DNA of 64,000 bases from the NCBI GenBank assembly GCA_903903925.1, contig CAIVAU010000188.1, positions 45,362 through 109,361 of the forward strand. The letters are read 5' to 3'. Below, piece after piece: positions 16,633 to 25,746 of this stretch. Both the position numbers and the translations under genes were made by a program. The notes below the pieces were generated by a model. It had not been told where the DNA came from. It did not search any database and saw only the letters and a list, made by a program, of their open reading frames with translations. The stretch is from an uncultured cyanobacterium. GTDB lineage: Bacteria > Cyanobacteriota > Cyanobacteriia > Cyanobacteriales > Nostocaceae. Numbering within the stretch: the stretch's first letter is position 1; every line of letters starts with the position of its first letter.

Positions 16633-18174
16633 TTATAGTTGATAATTAACTCCTAATATACTGGCAACAAATTCATAAACTGTCGAGATTTGCTGCAATA
16701 CTTCTGGAAGTTCTAACTGTTGATTACTGAAATGACTGCTCTTGTCACGGAGTCCTGCTAGGTTATCTAATCGAATTAGTATATTTGGTACTTTTTGAGC
16801 TACCAATTGTAATGGATGTTTACTATCATGTCGAGCAGTTAACAAAGCAGCGAGGAGATAAGATCGCAAAGAACCTTCACCATAGTCAGCGGCTGACTTT
16901 ACTTTTCCTTGCTTGACATCAACTAAAAAATTGGGAAGCGGGGTGGTAAAACCCAATTTATTAGCTACCCCATTGAGGAGACTTCTATTATGCTCCCGGT
17001 CTTGCATGGATAACACCTTCCAACTGTTGTCTGTGGGATGAATTTCCCGAATAGCTAACAAAAGACTTTCAACAGCTTTCTGTGCTTTCATAAGAACATC
17101 ATCTAATTTATCTGGGAAATTTTTTAACCCAGCTAATTCCTTAGCTTCTATATAAGTTCTTTCCATCGCTACCAAATTATTAAACACTCTATCCCACCGT
17201 CGAATCTCTAAGGTTAATTTCTCCTCAACTATTAACATAGCTTCTTCATTAGCAAGTTGGATAAAATCAGCAAATCGACTATCTACTCCTCCTTCATTTT
17301 TGTGGTTATCAATCATTTCTAAAATGAATTTTTGCAACCCTCGGAAGGCTGAATTTTTATTTATTTGGATTTCTAGTTTACGACGGAGCCAAGGACTATC
17401 ACCAAGTCCAAAGGGGTCACAAACATTCCAAGTTGTGGTGCTGAGGGAATTTTCAGGCAGATAGATGAACGTCGCTAGCCATACTGGTGTAGGGTCTTCT
17501 TCCACAAAAGATATACGTTCTATGTGCGGAACTTGATCGAAAGTCCATACCTCTTCGTCTTCTTCCCCCTCTTCCAAATATCCTCGATAGCGCAATGCTT
17601 CCCCATGTTTTCTCACAGCTTGTAAAATCTCCTGTGGTGAGGGTTGTGTTTTTACAATATCTTCCACAGGTAAAGGCATGTAGGCTCGTCGGTCATCAGG
17701 TTTTCCTGTAGTTCCAAATACGAGGTCTGGATAACCATTGTTATTGAATTTCACCTCAATATATTCTTGACGTTCCACAAAACGAGGCAATAATTCTCCT
17801 GTCCAAGGATATTGAAAAATAAACCCAGCCACCATGTCTTGTATTGCCAAGGTTTCTTCTTCTAAATTGTCTAAACCTCCCTCAGTTAACAAGCCTTGAT
17901 TGTCGATAAAACCCCGGTCTGATAACTGTTTGATTATAAGTGCTGCCAAATCAGTGCCAATGTCCAGTTTTTCACCCATCTCTAAAGCAGAGAAAGCTCC
18001 TGCACGGCACATTCCTAAAACTGCTTTCTCTAAAATATTGACATTTCGTTGGTGAACTCTCGGCGCAACTACTCGGTAACACCAACTTGGTAAAAGTAAA
18101 TATTGCCGCTTACTCCAGCGAGTAGAAGAACGAGGTTCAAAATAAAGTATTGGTGTTTCTTTTTTAAAAGACAT
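16633..18174 (-). CDS. Uncharacterised operon protein with candidate HEPN motif
   Basis: A 513-residue protein I cannot assign to a named family. Residues ~40-110 (VNILEKAVLGMCRAGAFSAL to LSDRGFIDNQGLLTEGG) look like a winged helix. The middle is alpha/beta with acidic loops (EEGEEDEEVW). The C-terminal third is helical and contains LAGLRDKSSHFSN, an Rx4H motif (R476, H481) in the context seen in HEPN RNase domains; another Rx4H string (RHDSKH, 448-453) precedes it. If it is HEPN, this would be the best effector candidate of the operon. It begins 12 nt after the helicase stop and ends 32 nt before the McrB-like start. HEPN assignment is inference from motif and predicted helices. Confidence 0.75.
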   Translation of the reverse strand: MSFKKETPILYFEPRSSTRWSKRQYLLLPSWCYRVVAPRVHQRNVNILEKAVLGMCRAGAFSALEMGEKLDIGTDLAALIIKQLSDRGFIDNQGLLTEGGLDNLEEETLAIQDMVAGFIFQYPWTGELLPRFVERQEYIEVKFNNNGYPDLVFGTTGKPDDRRAYMPLPVEDIVKTQPSPQEILQAVRKHGEALRYRGYLEEGEEDEEVWTFDQVPHIERISFVEEDPTPVWLATFIYLPENSLSTTTWNVCDPFGLGDSPWLRRKLEIQINKNSAFRGLQKFILEMIDNHKNEGGVDSRFADFIQLANEEAMLIVEEKLTLEIRRWDRVFNNLVAMERTYIEAKELAGLKNFPDKLDDVLMKAQKAVESLLLAIREIHPTDNSWKVLSMQDREHNRSLLNGVANKLGFTTPLPNFLVDVKQGKVKSAADYGEGSLRSYLLAALLTARHDSKHPLQLVAQKVPNILIRLDNLAGLRDKSSHFSNQQLELPEVLQQISTVYEFVASILGVNYQL

Positions 18175-18186
18175 TTGGGCGCGACT

Positions 18187-21100
18187 TTAGATAATTTTAC
18201 CGTGCGATTTTTGACAAAGTTCATAAAAACTGACAAACTCTCGAATGGCTTTGGAAGCAGCTTCTACTTTAACCATCTCTAAATCTCCGACTGCAATCAA
18301 AAGACGTTGCTGGCGACTCATGGCTACACAAAGGCGGTTTTCTAACATCAAGAAACCATATTTTTTAGGGTAGAATTCTTCACTGAGTGCGTTGATGTCA
18401 TTACTGCGAGTCATAGAGAGAAAGACCACATCAAATTCTTTCCCTTGGAAAGCATCTACTGTTCCTACCCTCAACCTCTCGACAATTTTGCCTTCGTTGT
18501 TTCTTGTTTCTCGGTAAGCACTCACAATTTCGTAAGTTCCATCATCTGTTCGTTCTGCTAGATCAACTTCACAAAGTGCTTTCCAAATTTCAATAACCTG
18601 CGCTGAATAGAAGGTAATAATACCAAATGTCAGTTGGGTATCGCTTTCAATGAGCTTCTTCAGTTCTTGAGCAATGCGTTTTGCTTCCACAGGACGAGAT
18701 TTACTCCGTCCTTTAATTTCTTTGCCAGCCCTTGACGGAACGTTTATCCAAGCTGCTACAGTATTTTCATAACCAGGTAAATGATGTACAAATTCTTCTT
18801 CAGGTCTACCTGCACGGATAGGTGGCTCTCCATGATATTCGTAAAAAGTCCGACTGACAAAATCCCCCAAAATTGGGTGCATTCGGTACTGAGTATCTAA
18901 AGTCACTGTTCTCTTGATGCCATCAAGCTTTTCTAGCTCTTTCATCTGGATGAACAGACGTTCAAAGAGGCTTTTTTTGAGAGCATTTTTAGTAGCTTCT
19001 GTAGATTGACCTAGTTGACGTTCTACATCTTCTTCAAGAATATGAGGAAGTTGGCGGTGGTCACCAACAAGAATAATTCGTCGCTCAGCTTTGGACATGG
19101 GAATAAACAGGTCAAGCGGATTTGCTCTTGCAGCTTCATCTACAATTACCGTCTCAAACACAGTGTTATTACTTCCTGTTGCTAACTGCATTTGTTTACT
19201 TGATGACTGCTGACAAGTGGCTGCAAGAACTACCGTATATTGACGCAGCATTTCTCTAACACCTTCAGGGTCAGCTTTCAGGTCTTCTAAATACTCGAAT
19301 AAAACTGTGTCTACACCTTCGGATGATTGGCGAACACGCTTATACATTGCTTCTCTGACTTCGTTGAGCAAGGTCTCAATTTCTGGGTCGGTAATGATCG
19401 TAGTCACAGGAACTTCTTGGGGGATGAGTTTTTCTAGCAAGCGATCGCGCAGTAATGTTAATTCCCCTAAAAATGGCGGTGTTTCTTCCTCCATCCACTC
19501 AAATGCATTTTGCAACAGTTGGCGATCAGAAGTTTCTAATACCTGCAATGGCGCAAGACGGTTAAGTGCTTTCATTGCACTTCGCGGACCGTCATCAGAA
19601 AATGTGATCGGGTCAGTTCTGATAGACTTGACTGCTTTAAGTGCTAACTCTCGTTCTTCTAAGTTTTCGGTGTCTTGAAGGTTGTGTCCCTTGGCGAGTC
19701 TGGTGCTATATTCCAAGAGGCGATCGCTCAACTCACCTTTGACCTTACCTTTGGTGAGTTCAAATATCTGAGTTATCAGTGCTGCTGTCTGTTGTTTACT
19801 CCCAGGAGCTAAGATATAACTTGCAACCAGATTCCGCACTTCCCGCAAGATAGCACTTTCTGGTAACTCTGGTAACGCGGCTAATTTTGCTTCTAAAGCT
19901 TCTATGCGCGATCGCCGCCAGCGGTCTACGTTATCCAGTCCTTCATTACCTTTTGTTCTCCCACCTATCTTCACTGCTGGAAGTCCGAACACAACAGACT
20001 TTTCTGCTACATTTTCCACAGCATCATGTTGGTAACTTGTCAATAGTAATCGGTGAGATACACTGTTACCAGAATCCTCACTGATTTCTGCTAATCTGAC
20101 TAGTAGAGCGCTAATGACTTTGGTTTTTCCCGTTCCAGGTGGCCCTTGAATCAAAGCAATATCAGGAGTGTTGAGAGCTACTTTTAAAGCTTCTTCTTGA
20201 CGGGAAGTGGGAGAACCATTAAACACTTTTTTGGTGTCTCGATAAAAGACTTTATGATAACGGGTACGACGTGTAGGTACGCGCTGATTTTCTAAAATTA
20301 ACCCTAGCTGTGGCATCGGGCAAGTAGCTGTTCTGATAAGTGTTTCAGCCATTTGACGACGTGCTAAACGTGTGGTATCTCCTTGAAGAGAAATAAATAA
20401 AAAACCTTTTGTAGGAGGAGACAAATTGTCATCTAAATTTGCGAGACGAAGCTCAATTTTGGGATTGTATAGGTCTATATTTTCAATCTTTCCATAAAAA
20501 GATTGACTCTTATTTTTCCTGCTTTCAATAGTGTCAAATTGAGGCTGATGCTCACTTGCTTCCAGACACAATGCTTCAGCATCTACAAATAGCATCTTCA
20601 GTTTTTCTTCTAAGTTGTCTTCCGGTAGTAAATGAAATCGGCGATCGCCATTATGCAAAATTTGGTGGTGGTTGTATCGCACCCATCCAAATTGTTTAGC
20701 TTTATCCAGAATACTTTTTATTTCCAGGCTATTGTACTCTTTCCAAAGTGCTAGATAACTGTTACAATTTTCTACTATAAAATCAAGTTCAGTACGGGTA
20801 TCTTTTCGTATAGTGCCCGCTAAAGAAATATCGGAGAAAGAAAACTGTGCTTCAACTAGTACCAAAGGACGCTGTTCGTCAAAATCTTTTACTTGTCGAG
20901 ACTTCTCTATTTTTTCAATGATTAGTTTATCATTTGAATTACGGCGTATATTAACAGTTCTTTCTTTACCACACAAACGAAAAGTATTTTCTAGTCCATT
21001 TTGAAAATTTATTCCAGCTTGCAGTAGCGCTCGTCTAACACCACCCTCAGTTAAGGCTGACAGTAAAAATTCTCCTGTAAGCCACTCAATAATTTTTTCA

Positions 21101-21507
21101 ACTGGTGCATTTTTGCGAATATGTTTTTCGCGGATATCTTCAATAATTTTTTCGTCGATACCTATTTGAATATCATCAGGTAAATGAAGTCTCAGAGGAA
21201 ATTCATGTACCTGTACCATAAGAATATTCGGTGATTTTTTAGGACGTACCGAAGCTACCCAACATAGACGCGGTAGATTTCGCTCTATAATACCTGACAA
21301 AATAGTCTTATTCTTTTTGTCAGTACCTCTAATATCCCAAACATCTTTTGTAGCGTGACGCAAGAGAATTTCACCAGTTGTTTCTGATTGGTATAGAAAA
21401 ACTTCGTTGTTAACAGATAATAAATCTCTGCCTTCAAAAGGATCGTGATTTCCTTGCTCAACTTCTACTGTGTAAACACGTCCACTTTGAACATCACTGA
21501 CTCTCAT
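18187..21507 (-). CDS. Superfamily 1 helicase (UPF1/DNA2-like, AAA_11/AAA_12)
   Basis: A 1106-residue protein. The first ~430 residues are a poorly conserved N-terminal region. The helicase core follows: Walker A GPPGTGKT (455-462), Walker B VIVDEAARANPLDLF (DEAA box), motif III LVGDHRQLPHILEEDVE, motif IV TLDTQYRMHP, motif V VGTVDAFQGKEFDVVFLS and motif VI LCVAMSRQQRLLIAVGD. These are typical of the SF1B group with UPF1, DNA2 and bacterial AAA_11/AAA_12 helicases that move 5' to 3' on single-stranded nucleic acid. An insertion of about 250 residues lies between motifs Ia and II. ATG at 21507 overlaps the kinase stop (ATGA). No nuclease domain is evident. DNA or RNA substrate is unknown. Confidence 0.92.
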   Translation of the reverse strand: MRVSDVQSGRVYTVEVEQGNHDPFEGRDLLSVNNEVFLYQSETTGEILLRHATKDVWDIRGTDKKNKTILSGIIERNLPRLCWVASVRPKKSPNILMVQVHEFPLRLHLPDDIQIGIDEKIIEDIREKHIRKNAPVEKIIEWLTGEFLLSALTEGGVRRALLQAGINFQNGLENTFRLCGKERTVNIRRNSNDKLIIEKIEKSRQVKDFDEQRPLVLVEAQFSFSDISLAGTIRKDTRTELDFIVENCNSYLALWKEYNSLEIKSILDKAKQFGWVRYNHHQILHNGDRRFHLLPEDNLEEKLKMLFVDAEALCLEASEHQPQFDTIESRKNKSQSFYGKIENIDLYNPKIELRLANLDDNLSPPTKGFLFISLQGDTTRLARRQMAETLIRTATCPMPQLGLILENQRVPTRRTRYHKVFYRDTKKVFNGSPTSRQEEALKVALNTPDIALIQGPPGTGKTKVISALLVRLAEISEDSGNSVSHRLLLTSYQHDAVENVAEKSVVFGLPAVKIGGRTKGNEGLDNVDRWRRSRIEALEAKLAALPELPESAILREVRNLVASYILAPGSKQQTAALITQIFELTKGKVKGELSDRLLEYSTRLAKGHNLQDTENLEERELALKAVKSIRTDPITFSDDGPRSAMKALNRLAPLQVLETSDRQLLQNAFEWMEEETPPFLGELTLLRDRLLEKLIPQEVPVTTIITDPEIETLLNEVREAMYKRVRQSSEGVDTVLFEYLEDLKADPEGVREMLRQYTVVLAATCQQSSSKQMQLATGSNNTVFETVIVDEAARANPLDLFIPMSKAERRIILVGDHRQLPHILEEDVERQLGQSTEATKNALKKSLFERLFIQMKELEKLDGIKRTVTLDTQYRMHPILGDFVSRTFYEYHGEPPIRAGRPEEEFVHHLPGYENTVAAWINVPSRAGKEIKGRSKSRPVEAKRIAQELKKLIESDTQLTFGIITFYSAQVIEIWKALCEVDLAERTDDGTYEIVSAYRETRNNEGKIVERLRVGTVDAFQGKEFDVVFLSMTRSNDINALSEEFYPKKYGFLMLENRLCVAMSRQQRLLIAVGDLEMVKVEAASKAIREFVSFYELCQKSHGKII

Positions 21508-22883
21508 ACATTTTCTCCAGATATTAGATTAAAAGTAGCAACGCGATGGGAGTAATCAAGATTGCCAAAATGTAATAGCCAGGAGCCATAGTTTTCACTT
21601 CTCACAGGAAAGCGAACCCATCTATCCCCCACCTCTTTCTCTACTCTTGGGTTTCCCTCAGATGTAAGCCAGAAACATTGACCATTAAGACTACGTACTT
21701 TAATATTTTCTTCTTCTAAAATAAGTTCAATATTGTGATTGTGGCTATCAACACCTGTTCTGCCATTAACAATGCGACTTGTCACAATTAAAGGTTCATA
21801 AGAGGTTAAAGCGAGACCCTGTAAAGGTGTCTTTTCCTTAAAATGTCCTTGTAGTGGTTCCCAACGTTGTATTCTGACTTGTACAAAAGTCGGTCGTGGA
21901 TAGTGACACCAAGGACAATTTTTTTGATTTGCGTAGTATGTGCTATTGCATTCTGGACAACAGATCGTGAAGTTTGCTGCTGAATATAGTTTTTCAGCCC
22001 ATTGTGCAATACCTGGTCTTTCTCTTGGCTCTTTAAGACCAATTTCAAAACAGCTTTTGCATAATATTCTCAGATTCGGGGAGATGACAATATCCCTCGG
22101 AAGTCCCTGAGTTGTTGAGTTCTGATTATCATCAAAATTATCAATCCAAGGTAGCTTTCCTTCTAAGGCTTGCATTTCTAGTTCAGGTTCCCCATCATTA
22201 ACTATATCTCCCATCAATGGGTGAACAAGAGATAAAGTTTGGAATGCTATAACTGCAAAAGCATGAGCATCGGTGAGGGTATTTGCACCTGACTTTCCTG
22301 TGACTAATTCAGGTGCGCCAAATCCAGGAGTATAAACATTTATGGAAGATGAGGAGCTTGCATATTGAAGATTGTCAGCATCAATAAAGCGGATAATATC
22401 ATCATTCTTAACATCAGAAGAAATAAAAATATTATTAGGTGAAGGGTCAGTATAAACAAGTCCTTTACCATGTAACTGGGCTAAAGTTTCCGCACAACGT
22501 GCTAACAGCAGCAGACGGCGGCGAAGTCCCCCACCTTCTAAATACCATTCAACTAAGCAATTTATATTCTTCGGAGGATTTATGAGTTTACTAATAGGAA
22601 CCATGTCAGTCAGAAGTTCCATCACATAGCCAACGTATGGTGGTTTTAACATCTCTAAAGGACTGGCGATGGCAAGTTTCTTTATATCAAATAGCATCCG
22701 CACTTGTGTCAACTGCTGTCTTAAATGAGTGCGACGTGCTGGGGAGCGGTCAACAAGGATTTTTACTGCTAGATTGCCATTTTTCACGGCAAAGACAGTA
22801 CCTTGCCCTCCGCAACCTAGTTCTTTTTCAAGTTCATATACATTACCGAGTACATCTACGACACGTTTGTTAGCTCCTGTCAT
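21504..22883 (-). CDS. Atypical protein kinase with zinc ribbon (TerY-P triad kinase, YegI-like)
   Basis: A 459-residue protein from the ATG at 22883, which shares one base with the PP2C stop (TGATG). Kinase features: Gly-loop GCGGQGTV (23-30), Lys41 in LAVK, catalytic loop YTDPSPNN with Asp146 (the HRD His-Arg are replaced by Tyr-Thr), and metal-binding Asp168 in FIDADN instead of DFG. After the kinase domain come C309-x2-C312 and C323-x2-C326, a zinc ribbon, and then a beta-rich C-terminal domain of about 120 residues. This kinase-ribbon form with VWA and PP2C neighbours is the arrangement called the TerY-phosphorylation triad. Its targets are probably operon partners. The kinase has all essential residues, so activity is expected. 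No membrane segment. Confidence 0.88.
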   Translation of the reverse strand: MTGANKRVVDVLGNVYELEKELGCGGQGTVFAVKNGNLAVKILVDRSPARRTHLRQQLTQVRMLFDIKKLAIASPLEMLKPPYVGYVMELLTDMVPISKLINPPKNINCLVEWYLEGGGLRRRLLLLARCAETLAQLHGKGLVYTDPSPNNIFISSDVKNDDIIRFIDADNLQYASSSSSINVYTPGFGAPELVTGKSGANTLTDAHAFAVIAFQTLSLVHPLMGDIVNDGEPELEMQALEGKLPWIDNFDDNQNSTTQGLPRDIVISPNLRILCKSCFEIGLKEPRERPGIAQWAEKLYSAANFTICCPECNSTYYANQKNCPWCHYPRPTFVQVRIQRWEPLQGHFKEKTPLQGLALTSYEPLIVTSRIVNGRTGVDSHNHNIELILEEENIKVRSLNGQCFWLTSEGNPRVEKEVGDRWVRFPVRSENYGSWLLHFGNLDYSHRVATFNLISGENV

Positions 22884-23629
22884 CAACTTGCACCCTCAAA
22901 ATCATCTTTTTTATGCCAAAGAATTGCCAAAGTTTTATCATCAAGGTGCTTAGGTGTGGACCAGTTTCGCAACTCGTGGCAGAGTTTTCTCCACCGGACA
23001 GATGGTTGCAAACAGGCGAACTCATCTGTAAGCAAGTTGATAAAGTCTCCCACGCGATCGCCTATCAAGTCGTCAGCTATCCCATCAGTCGCTAGCAACA
23101 CAGCAGCACCAGGAGGAAAGCTAGGTCTAGTGATAACAGACCATTCTTTGGTTGATCGCGCTACTCCCAGTGCTGTAGTTTGGTTGCAAAACCCGCTACG
23201 CTCATCACCCAATACAATAACTTTGCCGTCAGTTTCCCGAATTGCGGCAATACCATCTCCCAGTTTAGCTACAAGTAGTTCACCAGAAGGAAGGACTACA
23301 GCGAACAAACAGGTGGCAGCACTATCCTCAACACTTGCAGGCAGTACCTGAAGTTCCCACAGTATATGTACCAACCGTAGCAGTATCACTGGCGACCCGA
23401 CCTTTATTTTCTCCCAGTATTGCAGTGCGTCCTTGACTGCTCGACAAGCCATACGTGCTCCAGTGTGAGCATTTGGCTTAGAACCCATCCCATCACTCAC
23501 TACAATGGCGGTGCCAAAACTACCACAAAAACCTTTCCAAGCATCTTCGTTTGGACGCCTCTCACGTTGGTGGAGTGGTCCTTTAACGGAAGCACCGAAG
23601 TGTTGTACCTGACTCTGTTTCCTCGGCAT
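22883..23629 (-). CDS. PP2C-type protein phosphatase (YegK-like)
   Basis: A 248-residue PP2C-family serine/threonine phosphatase from ATG 23629, overlapping the VWA stop by one base (TGATG); a TTG one codon upstream is possible. Metal-binding residues are present: Asp in NEDAWKG, Asp-Gly in VSDGMGS, ATDGIADDL, and the final Asp in LDDKTLAI. It lacks the N-terminal or C-terminal accessory domains of larger PP2C enzymes. It sits between the VWA and kinase genes, so it most likely reverses the phosphorylation made by the adjacent kinase. Confidence 0.9.
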   Translation of the reverse strand: MPRKQSQVQHFGASVKGPLHQRERRPNEDAWKGFCGSFGTAIVVSDGMGSKPNAHTGARMACRAVKDALQYWEKIKVGSPVILLRLVHILWELQVLPASVEDSAATCLFAVVLPSGELLVAKLGDGIAAIRETDGKVIVLGDERSGFCNQTTALGVARSTKEWSVITRPSFPPGAAVLLATDGIADDLIGDRVGDFINLLTDEFACLQPSVRWRKLCHELRNWSTPKHLDDKTLAILWHKKDDFEGAS

Positions 23630-24318
23630 CAAAACATTATGTCTTCAACGTTACCAAAGTCTCGGATGGTCATACTATCTGGGTTAGCGCTTCTGGAACG
23701 GCTTGTGACGGTTATTGTTACCCACCGGAAGAATTGACGAATTTGAGATGCTTCGTCAGCGCGAAACACAGGAATATCCTGCTGTTGACCCGGCAAAAAT
23801 TCCTCTAGTACCTCATAATCGGCATCTGCACCAATTGCCATTGACAGGCGCAATGCTTTAGATGCCCGTGGTGAGTTCAGTAATTGCTGTAGCGCTTGCT
23901 TCCAATTATCTGTTAGATGACCTCTTTCATCAGTCGGTTGACCATCAGAAACTAAGACAATAGTGGGATGGTAGTCTCGGCTAGCAATCTGGTTTTTGTC
24001 TTCTACTATTTTGGTAACTAGCTCAAAAGCATCTGCCATTGGGGTCGAACCAACAGCTTCCATATCAGTCCATTGGATCTGAGATGCAATCTGTAAAGGT
24101 AGATGGATTTTGGCTCCATCTTTACCAAAAGTAACTACTGCAACATGAATTTCGGCGCGGACATCTTCCTCTTGTGCAAAAGAGGCTATCATTTCGGCAA
24201 TTGCTCTGTTAAGTGTCTCTATCTTGCCATCGACGCTCATACTCCCGCTAATATCAGCAAGGATTATGACTGGCATTCGTTTAGCAGCAGCAACGGTAAA
24301 CTGCTTAAATCTGCTCAT
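23629..24318 (-). CDS. VWA domain protein (TerY-like), first gene of the operon
   Basis: A 229-residue single-domain von Willebrand A protein. The MIDAS metal site is complete: DISGS (Asp22, Ser24, Ser26) in VIILADISGSMS, Thr in EAVGSTPMADAF, and Asp in VLVSDGQPTDE. Length and N-terminus (FTVAAAKRMPVIILAD) match the TerY/YegL type, which acts as a metal-dependent protein-interaction module. It is the promoter-proximal gene of the operon and is translationally coupled to the phosphatase gene. ATG at 24318; no strong Shine-Dalgarno is visible upstream. Confidence 0.9.
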   Translation of the reverse strand: MSRFKQFTVAAAKRMPVIILADISGSMSVDGKIETLNRAIAEMIASFAQEEDVRAEIHVAVVTFGKDGAKIHLPLQIASQIQWTDMEAVGSTPMADAFELVTKIVEDKNQIASRDYHPTIVLVSDGQPTDERGHLTDNWKQALQQLLNSPRASKALRLSMAIGADADYEVLEEFLPGQQQDIPVFRADEASQIRQFFRWVTITVTSRSRSANPDSMTIRDFGNVEDIMF

Positions 24319-24672
24319 TTTTTAGAAAAAATTGTAATTTTATAGGGTAAAACACTATTTTATTGGCAATTCTTGCTAATAAAAGCTGAACTTCTTTCTA
24401 TACTTGCCGTTTTTACCTATGTTTTAAGCAAAATCTATTCAGTATAGTTAGATAAAATTAACACTATATTAATTCAATTAACCACAGAATTATTACTGAT
24501 GTTTTCTGCCAGGTCTTTTGCTTCCCAGTTTCTTGGGCTAAATGCCTAGTAATATCAAAGGATATGGAGCGCATTTTGAGGTAGGGATGAGTCTGATCAT
24601 TGCCCGACCCTGCTTACCACCGTTCCAGATTTCATTCAACAAACTGGCGACTTCTGGGCTTTTCGCTACGAG
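24319..24672 (-). promoter_or_regulatory. AT-rich region upstream of the VWA-PP2C-kinase operon
   Basis: A 354-bp non-coding stretch between the operon and the next minus-strand gene, very AT-rich from 24319 to 24490. On the minus strand a TATACT hexamer (complement of ~24442-24447) could be a -10 element, but no well-spaced -35 accompanies it. No inverted repeat of operator type is obvious. The promoter of the operon most likely lies here; position not resolved. Confidence 0.3.
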
Positions 24673-25002
24673 CTAAGCTGGTGGGTTGCTACCGCCATTG
24701 CGATCTCGTAAATACTCCCAAATTTGGCGTATTTCTAGCTCTCTCTGTTCCATCTGCCTACGGAATTCTTGGCGGTCGATAGCTGCTTGCTGTCTGTCTT
24801 GGGCTGCTTGCTCTGCCAAGTTATTGATGTTGCGGTTGGTTTGTTCAGCTAGACTGTTAAGGTTTTCTGTTAGCTGCTGAATATTTGCTACCAGTACATC
24901 AATAGTGTTGTCATGTCCTACGACTGTTTCACCCATATTTACAAAGAGTGTCTCTAGTCGGTTGAAGCGTGCTTCTGTGGATTCAGGCTGATTCGTAGTC
25001 AT
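24673..25002 (-). CDS. Small coiled-coil protein of unknown function
   Basis: A 109-residue protein, MTTNQPESTEARFNRLETLF at the start, then heptads with repeated Asn/Gln/Leu (QQLTENLNSLAEQTNRNI, then NNLAEQAAQDRQQAAIDRQE) and a C-terminal RQIWEYLRDRNGGSNPPA. The whole chain from residue 10 to 95 should form a coiled coil. Short proteins of this type are abundant in filamentous cyanobacteria; their role is unknown to me. It lies upstream of, and on the same strand as, the large operon, but 354 nt separate them, so it need not belong to it. Confidence 0.7.
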   Translation of the reverse strand: MTTNQPESTEARFNRLETLFVNMGETVVGHDNTIDVLVANIQQLTENLNSLAEQTNRNINNLAEQAAQDRQQAAIDRQEFRRQMEQRELEIRQIWEYLRDRNGGSNPPA

Positions 25003-25101
25003 TTGTCTTTGAGTTTAGTTGACGCACTTCGAGTTGGTCGTGTGCGGGAACAAAATTTAGCTAGTCGAGAACTCGAACAAAGATTAATTGTGCCATAGAG
25101 G

Positions 25102-25117
25102 AAGTGCGATCGCACTT
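25102..25117. repeat. 16-bp perfect palindrome centred on HIP1
   Basis: AAGTGCGATCGCACTT is a perfect palindrome built on GCGATCGC, 130 bp upstream of the Panacea gene. A TATAAT hexamer lies at 25126-25131. Could be an operator, or an extended HIP1 site with no function. Confidence 0.4.
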
Positions 25118-25247
25118 TATTGCACTATAATAATGCAAGCGCTAGTACAAATATATTTATAGCAATATAATATCATTCTGAGATCAATGCAGAGCAAGCC
25201 GTTAAACTTTTATTGGCTTTACCAAGCAGTCTTAAAAGGGAGGAAAA

Positions 25248-25676
25248 ATGGCTAACGGGCAAGATGTGGCGGCATATATATTGGAAAAACTAGGATCAAT
25301 GACTGCCATGAAGCTGCAAAAATTGGTTTATTACTGCCAAGCATGGTCTCTTGTCTGGGATGATCAGCCTCTTTTCCAAGAGCGAATTGAAGCATGGGCA
25401 AATGGACCAGTTGTACCAGCTTTGTATGAATGTCATCGGGGAGAATTCCAAATTACTAGGCTACCTAAAGGCAATCCGACGAATCTTACTCCAACGGAGA
25501 GCGAAACTATTGATAAAGTGCTTGAATTTTATGGAGATAAATCATCTCAGTGGTTAAGTGACTTAACGCACAAAGAAGATCCTTGGATAGAAGCACGAAA
25601 AGGGCTTGCTCCAGGTGAGCGTGGAGATGAAGAGATTACCCTCGCAGCAATGGCAGAATACTACAGCAGTCTTTAA
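25248..25676 (+). CDS. Panacea-domain (SocA-like, DUF4065) antitoxin-type protein
   Basis: A 142-residue protein with the Panacea/DUF4065 signature: ILEKLGSMTAMKLQKLVYYC then QAWSLVWDDQPLFQE, EAWANGPVVPALY, and the C-terminal LSDLTHKEDPWIEARKG. Panacea domains neutralise many unrelated toxins, so the partner cannot be predicted from this gene. A strong Shine-Dalgarno (GGGAGG) lies 5-6 nt before the ATG. No complete toxin gene is adjacent: downstream is only a 29-codon frame (25747-25836), upstream the coiled-coil gene is divergent. It may be solitary, may work with the small frame, or may have lost its toxin. Confidence 0.87.
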   Translation: MANGQDVAAYILEKLGSMTAMKLQKLVYYCQAWSLVWDDQPLFQERIEAWANGPVVPALYECHRGEFQITRLPKGNPTNLTPTESETIDKVLEFYGDKSSQWLSDLTHKEDPWIEARKGLAPGERGDEEITLAAMAEYYSSL

Positions 25677-25746
25677 CTGTTTAAATAACGCGAAAATTTT
25701 ACAGCATACTATTAAGCGTTGATTTGGTTACTTACATTGCTGCCGT

